A stretch of 64,000 nucleotides of DNA from JAYFRL01 sp034925905 (GTDB lineage Bacteria; Bacillota; Clostridia; Lachnospirales; Anaerotignaceae). The translations under genes were made by a program, and so were the position numbers. The notes beneath the pieces were generated by a model. The model was not told the DNA's origin. It saw only the letters and a list, made by a program, of their open reading frames with translations, and did not search any database. The stretch covers positions 1 through 64,000 of the forward strand of contig JAYFRL010000019.1 of assembly GCA_034925905.1 (NCBI GenBank), in the 5' to 3' direction. Shown piece by piece: positions 46,393 through 55,441 of the stretch. Numbering within the stretch: position 1 is the first letter of the stretch; each line of letters starts with the position of its first letter.

Positions 46393-46968
46393 ATGGATGT
46401 TAAGGAAGCTATATTTGGGAGAAGGAGCATAAGAAAATATTTAGATGAGCCTGTGTCGGATGAGGATATTAAGTTTTGTATAGATGCGGCTTTGGCTGCA
46501 CCATCAAACATAAACCTGCAACCCTGGTATTTTGTTGTTATAAAGAGTGAGGGGAATTTTATAAAGCTTAACCAAATAATGGGCAGGATATTTGAAAGAT
46601 TTAAACCCGTGCTTGAAAATAGATTTGCAAAAAACCCTGAAACAATAGAAGAGACTAAATCTTTTTTAAACAGCATGGGTGGAGCAAAGATTGCGGTTTT
46701 AGTTTTTCTTTTAAAACCTGATTTTGAAGACATTTCGTCTGTTACCCAGAGCACATCGGCGGCGATTGAAAACTTTTGCCTTGCGGCATACAGCAGAGGT
46801 CTTGGAACCTGCTGGATGACAGCTCTTGAAAGGGCAGGGCTGGCCGGAGAGATAAGAGAAACCTTTGCCCCGGACAAGGGTAAGTTTATAGCCATGATAA
46901 CTCTTGGTTATCCTGCGGCAAACCCTAAAATGCCTCCAAGGCGGGACGGAAGATATACTATAATATAA
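46393..46968 (+). CDS. Nitroreductase family protein
   Basis: A 191-residue flavoprotein of the NfsA/NfsB-type nitroreductase family (PF00881). The N-terminal FMN-contact segment is GRRSIRKYLDEPV (about 9-21), followed by ALAAPSNINLQPWYFVV. The C-terminal GLGTCWMTALER and ITLGYPAANP segments complete the site. Members reduce nitro groups, quinones or other electrophiles with NAD(P)H; the natural substrate is unknown. ATG follows GGGGAGA. It converges with the RND gene, with a shared terminator. Confidence 0.9.
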   Translation: MDVKEAIFGRRSIRKYLDEPVSDEDIKFCIDAALAAPSNINLQPWYFVVIKSEGNFIKLNQIMGRIFERFKPVLENRFAKNPETIEETKSFLNSMGGAKIAVLVFLLKPDFEDISSVTQSTSAAIENFCLAAYSRGLGTCWMTALERAGLAGEIRETFAPDKGKFIAMITLGYPAANPKMPPRRDGRYTII

Positions 46969-46969
46969 A

Positions 46970-47006
46970 AAAACGGTTTGAAGAATAAAATCTTCAAACC
47001 GTTTTT
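46970..47006. terminator. Bidirectional terminator between nitroreductase and RND genes
   Basis: A 15-bp stem (46970-46984 with 46991-47005) with an ATAAAA loop and A/T flanks, placed between two convergent genes. Confidence 0.92.
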
Positions 47007-47009
47007 AAT

Positions 47010-50000
47010 TTAAGCTTCAGGTTGCTCTTTTAAAGCTTTTTTAATTGCTTTTCTTTCCCTTCTTTTCTTAAGCCTGTATTTTTCAACTCCTGAATAGAGT
47101 ACAGGTATGAATATAAGGGTTACAATGGTTGAAATTGTCAAACCAAACATTATTGTTATGGCCATCGGCCGTTGCATTTCTGTTCCTTCTGTGTTTGAAA
47201 GAGCCATGGGAAGAAGACCTAAAATAGTTGTGAGCGTTGTCATAAGTATTGGCCTTAATCTTGTAGGACCGGCCTCTATTAAAGCTTCATCGCATTCCAA
47301 TCCTCTTTCTCTGAGCTGGTTGGTATAGTCTATAAGAACAATGGCATTGTTAACAACCATACCCGTAAGCATTATGAAGCCCATAAAAGAGGTTACGGTT
47401 ATTGTATTCCTTGTTATGAAAAGACCGAACACAGAACCCGTTAAGCCAAGAGGCAACGAGAACATAACTATAAGCGGATATATAAACGATTCAAACTGCG
47501 ATGCCATTATCATGTAGACAAGGAGTATTGCAACAACAAGAACAAGCAAAAGTTTTGAGAATGTGTCCGTAAGGCTGTCAAGAGTACCTGTGAACTCATA
47601 ATAATAGCCACTGGGGAAAATATAGCTGTCAAGAATTTCTGTAAGCTCTTTTTTGGCTGTGTTTGCGTCTATTCCTTCTGTGTTTGCATTAACGCTTATA
47701 TATTTATGCTGGTCTATCCTGGTTATCTGATAAGCACCTTCTTTAACCGTTATATCGGCAACCTCAGTTAAAGGAACCAAAAGGCCGGATGTTGTTGGTA
47801 TCTTCACATTACTAAGGTCGCTTATATATTTTATACTGTCCTTTTCTTCTCTTAAGGTTATATCTATTTCATCTCCGTCAACTTTAAACTGTGAAGTTGT
47901 ACTTCCTGTAATGGAAGAACTCAAAGCGGAGGCTATTGCTGAAGAGGTTATTCCATATGTTGAAGCTTTTGCACGGTCTATAGTTACGACTGTTTCAGGG
48001 ACGGCATCATCGATAGAAGTGCTTGCTTCTTTAAAGGATTTGTTATTGTTTAATATTTCAACTAAATCGTTTCCTATCTTACGCAGTTCATCCGTGTCAT
48101 CGCCAACTATATTAACCGATACGTCGCTTGCTGAAGAGAAGTCACCCATAGCCATCGTGGATACAGTAACGGTCGTTTCTGCTCCCGCAAGTCCTTTAAG
48201 CCGTTCTTTAATGTCTTCGGCAATTTCATTGGTTGAGCGGTTACGGTCTTTTTTATCAACAAAATTCAAAACTAGGTCCGTAGTGTCTGTGGACGAGTTT
48301 CCGACCATGCCATACCATTCCTTTGTTTCAGGTATGTCTTTTATTCTTTCAATAACTTCATTGGTAATTTTAGTTGTTTCGTCTATTGAGCTTCCGCTGG
48401 GAAGAGATATGTTTATCGACAAAGAACCTTGATCCATGTCAGGTATAAGATTAAGCCCCACTATTGGAACAAGGCACATAGTGCCTATGAAAGCAGCTAA
48501 AACTATGGCAATAATTCTCTTTTTATGGGAAAGGGAATACTCAAGAGCTTTTTTGTATTTCACATCTATTGTATCAATAGCATTTCCCCATTTGCCAAGG
48601 AATTTATTAAACTTCAGGTTTTTAAACTCTTTACCCCTGTCTTCCTCTTTAAAAAGCTGGGAGCAGGCCATAGGAACAAACGTAAGCGATACAAAAAGCG
48701 ACATTAAAAGAGAACAGGTAACTGTAAGCGAAAGGTCTTTAAACATTTGACCGAATATACCCGTTACAAACATAAGAGGAACAAAAACCGCAATGGTTGT
48801 TAGAGTTGAAGCCATTATAGCCATTGCAACTTCTTTTGTGCCATCTAAGGCAGCTTCTCTGGGTGACTTGCCTAGCGCGAAATGTCTTGAAATATTTTCA
48901 AGAACAACAACCGAGTTGTCAACAAGCATACCTATTCCTATTGTTATGCCGCCAAGAGATATTATGTTTAGAGTCATTTTTGCAAGATACATGAAAGCAA
49001 AAGTGGCTACAACTGAGGTTGGGATGGAAACAGCTATAACAAGCGAGGTTTTCCAGTTTTTAAGGAAAATTATAAGAACTATAACAGCCATTATGGCAGC
49101 AAGTATAGCTGTTTGAAGCACGTTGTTCAAAGATTGCTTTATATAGCTTGAGGTGTTTGTAAGCATTGAAAGTCTTACATCTGGGTAGTCTTTTTCTATG
49201 CTTTTAATTTCCTTTTCTATTTTTTCTGATACGTCAACCAGATTTGCGTCGGATTGCTTTTGTATGGTTAAAATTACACTTTTTTCTCCGTTTACTATGG
49301 CATATGAATCGGCATCCTTTTCAACTTCGTTAACCTCGGCAATATCCCGCATATATACAATTCCGCCGGTAGTTGTTGGGATAGGGAGGTTCCTTATTTC
49401 TTCAACAGATGAAAATTCGCCTACGGAACGTATCTGCATATTCAAATCGCCCTGCATTATTGTTCCTGCTGGAAGATTCATATTTTCTGCTTTGATAATA
49501 CTCTGGAGCTGGCTTAAGCTTACGCCATAGCCTTGCATCTTTTCATTATTTATTACAATTTCAACCTCATGCTCAATAGAACCCGTAAGTTCTACGGAGG
49601 CAACTCCGTCTATCCTTTCAATTCTGCTGTTCAAGTTATCATTAAGCAGGGTGGTGAGCTCGTTTAAATCAAGCTTATCCGAATATATGCCCACATAAGA
49701 AGCAGAGAGCATGCTCATGTCTATTTTGAGTATCATGGGGTCGCTTGCATCCGATGGAAGCGTGCTTCTAACCATGTCTATTTTTTCCCTTACATCCATT
49801 GCGGCAGTATCAATGTCAGCACCGTCATTAAATTGTATTATTACCATTGAAGAGTTTGCTGAAGACGTGGACGTTACGGTATCAACTTTTTTAACTGTGC
49901 TTACGGCACTTTCTATTGGTTTTGTTAAAAGTGTTTCTATTTCTTCAGGACCCGCACCGGTATAAGACGTGGTTATAAGAACTATAGGCACATCGACATT

Positions 50001-50111
50001 GGGCATAAGGTCAAGGCTTAAGGATGAAAGAGAAACAAGACCTCCAAGAAGTATTATAAATATTAACATTATCGTGGTAACGGGTCTTCTTATGGAAATT
50101 TTAGGGAGCAT
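47010..50111 (-). CDS. RND family efflux transporter permease
   Basis: A 1033-residue HAE1/SwrC-type RND permease with the usual duplicated layout: TM1, a large loop (about 30-330), TM2-6, TM7, a second loop (about 555-840), then TM8-12. The N-terminus reads MLPKISIRRPVTTIML. In TM4 the expected Asp-Asp pair is Asp398-Asn399 (GMLVDNSVVVLEN), and in TM10 the position matching AcrB Lys940 is Asn921 (VVNNAIVLIDY). The proton relay therefore differs from AcrB. In a Gram-positive cell it would export amphiphiles or lipopeptide-like compounds across one membrane. It starts two bases after the adaptor gene, on the same strand. Confidence 0.95.
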   Translation of the reverse strand: MLPKISIRRPVTTIMLIFIILLGGLVSLSSLSLDLMPNVDVPIVLITTSYTGAGPEEIETLLTKPIESAVSTVKKVDTVTSTSSANSSMVIIQFNDGADIDTAAMDVREKIDMVRSTLPSDASDPMILKIDMSMLSASYVGIYSDKLDLNELTTLLNDNLNSRIERIDGVASVELTGSIEHEVEIVINNEKMQGYGVSLSQLQSIIKAENMNLPAGTIMQGDLNMQIRSVGEFSSVEEIRNLPIPTTTGGIVYMRDIAEVNEVEKDADSYAIVNGEKSVILTIQKQSDANLVDVSEKIEKEIKSIEKDYPDVRLSMLTNTSSYIKQSLNNVLQTAILAAIMAVIVLIIFLKNWKTSLVIAVSIPTSVVATFAFMYLAKMTLNIISLGGITIGIGMLVDNSVVVLENISRHFALGKSPREAALDGTKEVAMAIMASTLTTIAVFVPLMFVTGIFGQMFKDLSLTVTCSLLMSLFVSLTFVPMACSQLFKEEDRGKEFKNLKFNKFLGKWGNAIDTIDVKYKKALEYSLSHKKRIIAIVLAAFIGTMCLVPIVGLNLIPDMDQGSLSINISLPSGSSIDETTKITNEVIERIKDIPETKEWYGMVGNSSTDTTDLVLNFVDKKDRNRSTNEIAEDIKERLKGLAGAETTVTVSTMAMGDFSSASDVSVNIVGDDTDELRKIGNDLVEILNNNKSFKEASTSIDDAVPETVVTIDRAKASTYGITSSAIASALSSSITGSTTSQFKVDGDEIDITLREEKDSIKYISDLSNVKIPTTSGLLVPLTEVADITVKEGAYQITRIDQHKYISVNANTEGIDANTAKKELTEILDSYIFPSGYYYEFTGTLDSLTDTFSKLLLVLVVAILLVYMIMASQFESFIYPLIVMFSLPLGLTGSVFGLFITRNTITVTSFMGFIMLTGMVVNNAIVLIDYTNQLRERGLECDEALIEAGPTRLRPILMTTLTTILGLLPMALSNTEGTEMQRPMAITIMFGLTISTIVTLIFIPVLYSGVEKYRLKKRRERKAIKKALKEQPEA

Positions 50112-50113
50112 TG

Positions 50114-51400
50114 TTATTCCTCCTTTTGAGATGAGGCAATAACAATCTCGTCGCCGTCCTCAAGATATGCTTGACCCTTTGAAACTACGACAGTTCCTTC
50201 TGTTATTCCATCTGTAATTTCTATTTCGTCTCCGTTATCTATACCAGTGGAAACAATTGCCTTTTTAACGATGTTGTTTTCAACTGTAAAAACATAGCTT
50301 GCTTCTCCGTCAGAAAGCACAAGGCTCCTTGGTAGAACAATAACATTTTCGCTGTGTTCATCAATAAAATAAACTTTGGCAAACATATCTGATTTGATTT
50401 TTCCGTCTTTATTATCTAACTCTATTTCAACGCTATATGTACCTGTTTCATTTGTTGCAGGGCTTATAGTCTTTATTTTCCCGGAAATAGATTCATTTTT
50501 GTATGTTGGGATTTCAAGACTTGCTTCATTTCCCTTTTCAAGCTTTCCTACGATGCTTTCTGAGACGCTTACATTTATAGTTACTTTTTCAATATCTATA
50601 ATTATGAATGAGGCTACAGTCTGTGAAGCCATGCCGCCTTCTGTTACATTTACAGCCGAAACGATGCCTTTGATAGGTGTTGTTACTTTGGCATCATTCA
50701 AGGTTTTTTCTGCGCTTTTTATCTGAGCCAAAACAGCATCTCTGCTAGCTGTGGCAGAGGCAAGGGCGTCGTTTGTTTTTTGAACGCTTTCTTTAGGTAC
50801 CTGGTTTATTGCGATATCATAACCTGTAAGAGCCTGATTATAAGAGGCTTCTGCGCTTTTAAAGGCCATTTCTGCTTTTTCGAGAGTGTCTTTTGATAAT
50901 ATATCTTCATCAAAAAGGATTTTACTGTTTTCATAATCTTTTTTTGCGTTGTTATATGCGAGTTCTGCATTGGTAAGTGCAGCCTTGGCTGATGCTATTG
51001 CAGATTGAACGCTTGAACCCAACGCAAATTCAACAGCAGTCTTTGCCGATTCAACTCCTGCTTCGGCAGATGCAAGACTGGCTTTTAATACATCAAGGTT
51101 GTTTTCTATATCTATTGTGTCTATTTCAAACAAAACATCATTTTCTTTAACGCTGTCTCCAACTTCAAAATTTACCTTTGCAACTTTTCCGGAAACGGAT
51201 GGTATTATGTTTAAAGTTTTTTGGGGTTTAACTTTGCCCGAATATGTATATTCCTTACTTATGTCTGCCTTTTTGGCAACCATGGTTTCAACATATGTAG
51301 CTTTCGCCGTTTCTTCATCTGAGCTTTTATTACCCGAGCAAGCAGTCAGGGTGACAGATACACACATTAAAACACAAATTACTTTTAAAAGGTTTTTCAC
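50114..51400 (-). CDS. RND efflux periplasmic adaptor-type lipoprotein
   Basis: A 428-residue membrane-fusion protein of the HlyD/AcrA type. The signal peptide ends in a lipobox (LTAC at about 18-21). A lipoyl-like half (about 60-80) and a Lys/Ala/Ser-rich coiled-coil hairpin (about 85-210) follow, then the second lipoyl half (PIKGIVSAVNVTEGG) and beta-barrel and membrane-proximal domains. It pairs with the RND permease downstream. No TolC-like protein is present, as expected in a single-membrane cell. ATG 51400 overlaps the marR stop (ATGA), so the operon is marR-adaptor-pump. Confidence 0.93.
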   Translation of the reverse strand: MKNLLKVICVLMCVSVTLTACSGNKSSDEETAKATYVETMVAKKADISKEYTYSGKVKPQKTLNIIPSVSGKVAKVNFEVGDSVKENDVLFEIDTIDIENNLDVLKASLASAEAGVESAKTAVEFALGSSVQSAIASAKAALTNAELAYNNAKKDYENSKILFDEDILSKDTLEKAEMAFKSAEASYNQALTGYDIAINQVPKESVQKTNDALASATASRDAVLAQIKSAEKTLNDAKVTTPIKGIVSAVNVTEGGMASQTVASFIIIDIEKVTINVSVSESIVGKLEKGNEASLEIPTYKNESISGKIKTISPATNETGTYSVEIELDNKDGKIKSDMFAKVYFIDEHSENVIVLPRSLVLSDGEASYVFTVENNIVKKAIVSTGIDNGDEIEITDGITEGTVVVSKGQAYLEDGDEIVIASSQKEE

Positions 51401-51861
51401 TTTTGTTCCTCCTCGTTTAAAATGCTGTTAAATATGTCTATTGCGAGTATAAGTTTTTTTCTTTGGGGTTTGGTAAGCCTGCCGAAAAAATCATTAAAAA
51501 AGTTTTCAAATTTTAAATTAATTTCATCAACAATAGCTTTACCCGTATCAGTTAAGCAGATATATACTTTTCTGCCATCTTCTTCAAGAGACCCTTTTTC
51601 TTTTTTAACGTAACCGTTTAATTCAAGTTTGGAGATTGTTAAAGAAATGCTGCTTTTACTTATGTGAAACATCTTTTCAAATTGAGAAATGGTGAGTTGA
51701 TTGAAGACATCCAAATGCGCTAATATTAAAAACTGTCTTTCGGAAAGAGAATTTTTATTTTTATCAAGTTCAAACATATTTATAGCATTTTTACCAAGCC
51801 ATTTAGATACGTTTATTTTAAATTTTACCAGTTTTTTAGTAAGTTCATGCACATCTTCCAA
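51397..51861 (-). CDS. MarR family transcriptional regulator
   Basis: A 154-residue winged helix-turn-helix protein. The DNA-binding region (about 45-115) has LTISQFEKMFHISKSSISLTI and the wing EEDGRKVYICLTDTGK. MarR regulators bind palindromes as dimers and lose affinity when an aromatic ligand binds. It starts at TTG 51861, seven bases from GGAGG. As first gene of the efflux operon, with a GTTTTAT-G-ATAAAAC palindrome over its own -10 box, it most likely represses the operon. Confidence 0.93.
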   Translation of the reverse strand: MEDVHELTKKLVKFKINVSKWLGKNAINMFELDKNKNSLSERQFLILAHLDVFNQLTISQFEKMFHISKSSISLTISKLELNGYVKKEKGSLEEDGRKVYICLTDTGKAIVDEINLKFENFFNDFFGRLTKPQRKKLILAIDIFNSILNEEEQK

Positions 51862-51882
51862 AACATCACCTCCAACATAATA

Positions 51883-51897
51883 GTTTTATGATAAAAC
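51883..51897. promoter_or_regulatory. Putative MarR operator
   Basis: A perfect 15-base inverted repeat, GTTTTAT-G-ATAAAAC, overlaps the -10 box of the operon promoter. This is the size and position expected of a MarR-type operator. Confidence 0.65.
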
Positions 51898-51916
51898 CTT
51901 TGTTGTATTATGTCAA
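51888..51916 (-). promoter_or_regulatory. SigA-type promoter of the marR-efflux operon
   Basis: On the minus strand TTGACA (51911-51916) and TATCAT (51888-51893) are spaced by 17 bases, about 27 bases ahead of the TTG start. Confidence 0.75.
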
Positions 51917-52004
51917 GGGGAATATCATACATTAAAATTTTCTTAAAACGAAATTTATATGACAAAATATACGTGATTTAAGGCTAATAGTCTTTAAGAA
52001 TTTT

Positions 52005-53288
52005 TTAATAAGAAAATTTTTCAATATCAAAAAGAGATATTAAAACAAGCCAGTTTTGAGGGAAATATTTCATTATGTTCCAATAACTTAATCCATAAAA
52101 GCCATATTCAGGGACTAGCAGGGCTTTTGCGTTTATGCTTCTTGCATCCTCGAAATAAACGATATGTTCATTCCCGTCCTTAGTGTAATAAAAATAAGGG
52201 CTATACGCTGTTTCATCAAAAAGGATTTCTGCATTATTTTCTCTTGCAAGCTTAACAGCGTTTACATTTGAAATTGATTTGGCCTTTGATTCTCCTTCGA
52301 CATAAGGCAAAGTCCAATCATATCCATAATTTGGCACACCCATAAATATTTTTTCTGGGGGTATCCGGGTTACGGCATAGTCCAAAACTTTGCGCACACT
52401 GTCAATAGGAGCAACGGGCATTGGAGGACTGTAAGCGTAGCCCCATTCGTATGTCATTAGTATCACTTTGTCTGCGACGGCGCCCAAGGCTCCGTAGTCG
52501 TGAGCTTCATAAAGCAGACCCGGTTGGTCGTCAGATGTCTTTGGAGCAAGAGCCACAAAAAGCCAAAGGCCTTCACGTTCAAGAGCGGTTTTAAGCTCTG
52601 ATACAAATTCCACATAGAGCTCACGTTCTTCGGGGAAAACATATTCAAAATCGACGCTTAAGCCTTTATACCCCTTTGCTTTCATAACGTCTATAATGTC
52701 CTGCATGAGTACGCTTTTTATTTCGTCACTGTTTAAAACAAGGCTTGAAAGCTGGTTGCTGAATTTTCCTTCTTCGTTAAGCGAGGATATAAGCATTATA
52801 GGTGCGACACCGTATTCCTGCGCGATTGTTATTATTTTGCTGTCATCTATTCCTATAAGCTTGCCGTCGTTTTTTATGCCATATGTAAATATTGTTATAT
52901 ATGTCAGGAAGGGAAGTGTTTTTCTTAACGTAAGCTCATCTATCCCTGGGTACGTATATCCGTTAACAGCTATACTTCTCAGCTTTTCTCCTTCATAGCT
53001 TATAACTATAGTTTCTCCTGGATAAATAGGTCTTAAATTGTTTAAATGAGGATTATTTTGAAGTAATGTCATAAGGGATACGCCATATTCACGGCTTATG
53101 CTTATAAGCGTATCTCCTTCGGAAACGGTGTATACAACGCTTGGGAATTGTATTACAATTGTTTGACCGGGTACCAAAGTTTCTGCAGGGGCAATCTCAT
53201 TGTTCCTAGATATTAAGCTTAAGCTTACATTGTACATAGCTGCAATTTGTGGTAAGGTTTCTCCTTCTTTTACAACGTGGATAATCAT
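52005..53288 (-). CDS. LysM-GH18 spore-cortex-type glycosidase
   Basis: A 427-residue protein with two N-terminal LysM repeats (about 2-47 and 51-97) that bind peptidoglycan or chitin-like glycans. A glycoside hydrolase 18 domain (about 105-425) follows, with its catalytic core GLSVDFEYV (Asp213, Glu215). This is the layout of YaaH/SleL, which cleaves cortex muramic-lactam peptidoglycan during germination. There is no signal peptide, as usual for spore-coat-located SleL made in the mother cell. ATG 53288 follows AAGGAGG by nine bases; the upstream ATG at 53309 precedes that site. No clear sporulation sigma promoter was found. Confidence 0.9.
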   Translation of the reverse strand: MIIHVVKEGETLPQIAAMYNVSLSLISRNNEIAPAETLVPGQTIVIQFPSVVYTVSEGDTLISISREYGVSLMTLLQNNPHLNNLRPIYPGETIVISYEGEKLRSIAVNGYTYPGIDELTLRKTLPFLTYITIFTYGIKNDGKLIGIDDSKIITIAQEYGVAPIMLISSLNEEGKFSNQLSSLVLNSDEIKSVLMQDIIDVMKAKGYKGLSVDFEYVFPEERELYVEFVSELKTALEREGLWLFVALAPKTSDDQPGLLYEAHDYGALGAVADKVILMTYEWGYAYSPPMPVAPIDSVRKVLDYAVTRIPPEKIFMGVPNYGYDWTLPYVEGESKAKSISNVNAVKLARENNAEILFDETAYSPYFYYTKDGNEHIVYFEDARSINAKALLVPEYGFYGLSYWNIMKYFPQNWLVLISLFDIEKFSY

Positions 53289-53374
53289 TATATAGTTCCT
53301 CCTTATCATCTTTTAAACAATATATGCAAATTTCACGATATTTTGCTTAAATTTGTATAATTGTTAAAAAAGGC

Positions 53375-53403
53375 TTGACATGGGAATTTTGCTCTTGTAC
53401 TGT
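53375..53403 (+). promoter_or_regulatory. Possible promoter for the topoisomerase pair
   Basis: TTGACA (53375-53380) is followed after 17 bases by TACTGT (53398-53403). The -35 is perfect but the -10 is poor. Confidence 0.4.
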
Positions 53404-53447
53404 AATTATGGAAGTCTATTTTTTAAACTTTAGGAGCAGGTGTTTAA

Positions 53448-55424
53448 ATGTCTGAATATCCCAATAATAAGTATACAAATGAAAGCATTATGTCTCTTAA
53501 AGGCGCTGACAGGGTAAGGCTGCGTCCGGCTGTTATATTTGGTTCGGATGGGATTCTTGGCTGCCAGCATTCTATTTTTGAGATACTTTCAAATTCAATA
53601 GATGAAGCAAGAGAAGGTTATGGCAGAAAAATAATAGTTATCCGGCATAAGGATAAGTCAATATCAGTTCAGGATTTTGGAAGAGGTATTCCGGTTGATT
53701 ATAATGCAAATGAAGACAGGTATAACTGGGATCTTATTTTTTGTGAGCTTTACGCAGGAGGAAAATATAAAAACAATTCTGGTGAAAACTATGAATTCAG
53801 CCTTGGTTTAAATGGGCTTGGGGCGTGCGCAACCCAGTATTCCTCGGAGTATATGGAAGTAACCATATACCGTGAAGGTTTTAAATATGAGCTTTATTTC
53901 GAAAAAGGCGAAAATGTCGGCGGGCTTATAAAATCTGCGGCCGACAGGAAAACAACAGGCACGCTCATAAAATGGCGCCCTGATTTGGATGTGTTTACGG
54001 ACATAGATGTTCCTCTTGATTATTTTAAAGATACCCTTGAAAAGCAGGCTGTTGTTAATGCAGGGCTTACCTTTGAGCTTATAGATGAAGAATCCGGTGA
54101 GAAGTTTAAATTTTTATATGAAAACGGGATTAAGGATTATGTTCAAAAGATAAACAATGGTTTAAGCATAACTGATATAGTTTATTTTGAAACGGAGACA
54201 AAAGGGCGCGACAGGGAAGACAAGCCTGAATATAAGCTTAAATATCAAGCAGCCTTTTGTTTTAATAACGATATAAACTGCATTGAATATTATCATAATT
54301 CAAGCTTTCTTGAATATGGCGGGTCCCCGGATAAGGCTGTTAAATCAGCTTTTGTGTATGCTGTGGATAAATATATAAAAAATGCGAACCTGTATAAGAA
54401 AGACGAAAAAAAGATAGTCTTTGCAGATATAGAGGATAGCCTCATAATAGTTGTAAATTCGTTTTCCACGGTTACAAGCTATGAAAACCAGACTAAAAAA
54501 TCTATAACAAACAAATTCATACAAGATGCTATGACCGAATATTTTAAGCACCAACTTGAGATATATTTCATAGAAAACAACTCTGAAGCCGAAAAAATAG
54601 CCGCTCAGGTTCTTGCAAACAAAAGGAGCAGGGAGACAGCCGAAAAAACAAGGGTAAATATAAGGAAAAAGCTTTCCAGCGGTTTGGATATAAATAACCG
54701 TGTGGAAAAATTTGTGGACTGCCGAACAAAAGACACCTCAAAGCGTGAGCTTTATATAGTCGAGGGAGATTCGGCTTTAGGCTCGTGCAAGCTTGGCAGA
54801 AACGCTGAGTTTCAAGCTATAATCCCGGTAAGGGGTAAAATATTAAACTGTTTAAAGTCTGATTATGACAAGATATTTAAAAACGATATAATAATAGACC
54901 TTCTTAAGGTTTTAGGCTGTGGAGTCGAAATAAGATCAAAGCATGCCCAGTCAATGAGTTCGTTTGATATAGACCAGCTTAGGTGGAGTAAAATTATAAT
55001 ATGCACAGATGCGGATGTGGATGGTTTTCAGATAAGGACACTCATTTTGACCATGCTTTACCGCCTTGTGCCGACGCTTATAACAAAAAAGAAGATTTAT
55101 ATAGCGGAATCGCCTCTTTATGAAATAACGGAAGGCGGCAAAAGCTATTTTGCATACTCGGAAGCTGAAAAGATAGCTATAACATCAAACTTTAAAGGGA
55201 GATATACTATTCAGCGTTCAAAGGGCCTTGGTGAAAACCAGCCTGAAATGATGTGGGAAACAACAATGAATCCGGCTTCAAGAAGGCTAATACAGGTTTC
55301 ATGCGCTGATATAAAAAATGCGGAAGCAAAATTTGAGCTACTCTTAGGCGATAACCTTAAAGGAAGAAAAGAATTTATAGAGCTTGAAGGCTACCGTTTT
55401 ATCGACCTTACAGACATTATGTAA
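53448..55424 (+). CDS. Type IIA topoisomerase subunit B (ParE/GyrB-like, divergent)
   Basis: A 658-residue ATPase subunit. The GHKL domain has the catalytic glutamate in EILSNSIDEARE, the QDFGRGIPVD loop and LGLNGLGAC in place of the usual HGVGAS lid. A transducer domain follows (about 225-400) and the TOPRIM domain has EGDSALG (Glu439) and DADVDG (Asp521/523). The C-terminal QRSKGLGENQPEMMWETTM is typical. Its length and partner suggest a topoisomerase IV-like enzyme that decatenates or relaxes DNA with ATP. It is clearly divergent from standard GyrB/ParE in the ATP-lid and transducer. The partner gene begins 17 bases after the stop. Confidence 0.9.
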   Translation: MSEYPNNKYTNESIMSLKGADRVRLRPAVIFGSDGILGCQHSIFEILSNSIDEAREGYGRKIIVIRHKDKSISVQDFGRGIPVDYNANEDRYNWDLIFCELYAGGKYKNNSGENYEFSLGLNGLGACATQYSSEYMEVTIYREGFKYELYFEKGENVGGLIKSAADRKTTGTLIKWRPDLDVFTDIDVPLDYFKDTLEKQAVVNAGLTFELIDEESGEKFKFLYENGIKDYVQKINNGLSITDIVYFETETKGRDREDKPEYKLKYQAAFCFNNDINCIEYYHNSSFLEYGGSPDKAVKSAFVYAVDKYIKNANLYKKDEKKIVFADIEDSLIIVVNSFSTVTSYENQTKKSITNKFIQDAMTEYFKHQLEIYFIENNSEAEKIAAQVLANKRSRETAEKTRVNIRKKLSSGLDINNRVEKFVDCRTKDTSKRELYIVEGDSALGSCKLGRNAEFQAIIPVRGKILNCLKSDYDKIFKNDIIIDLLKVLGCGVEIRSKHAQSMSSFDIDQLRWSKIIICTDADVDGFQIRTLILTMLYRLVPTLITKKKIYIAESPLYEITEGGKSYFAYSEAEKIAITSNFKGRYTIQRSKGLGENQPEMMWETTMNPASRRLIQVSCADIKNAEAKFELLLGDNLKGRKEFIELEGYRFIDLTDIM

Positions 55425-55441
55425 ATTAAGGGGTAAAGACA

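Noticed and set aside
48793..49116. Plus-strand frames opposite the RND gene
   Set aside because: They are antisense shadows of a strongly conserved permease and have no start signals.
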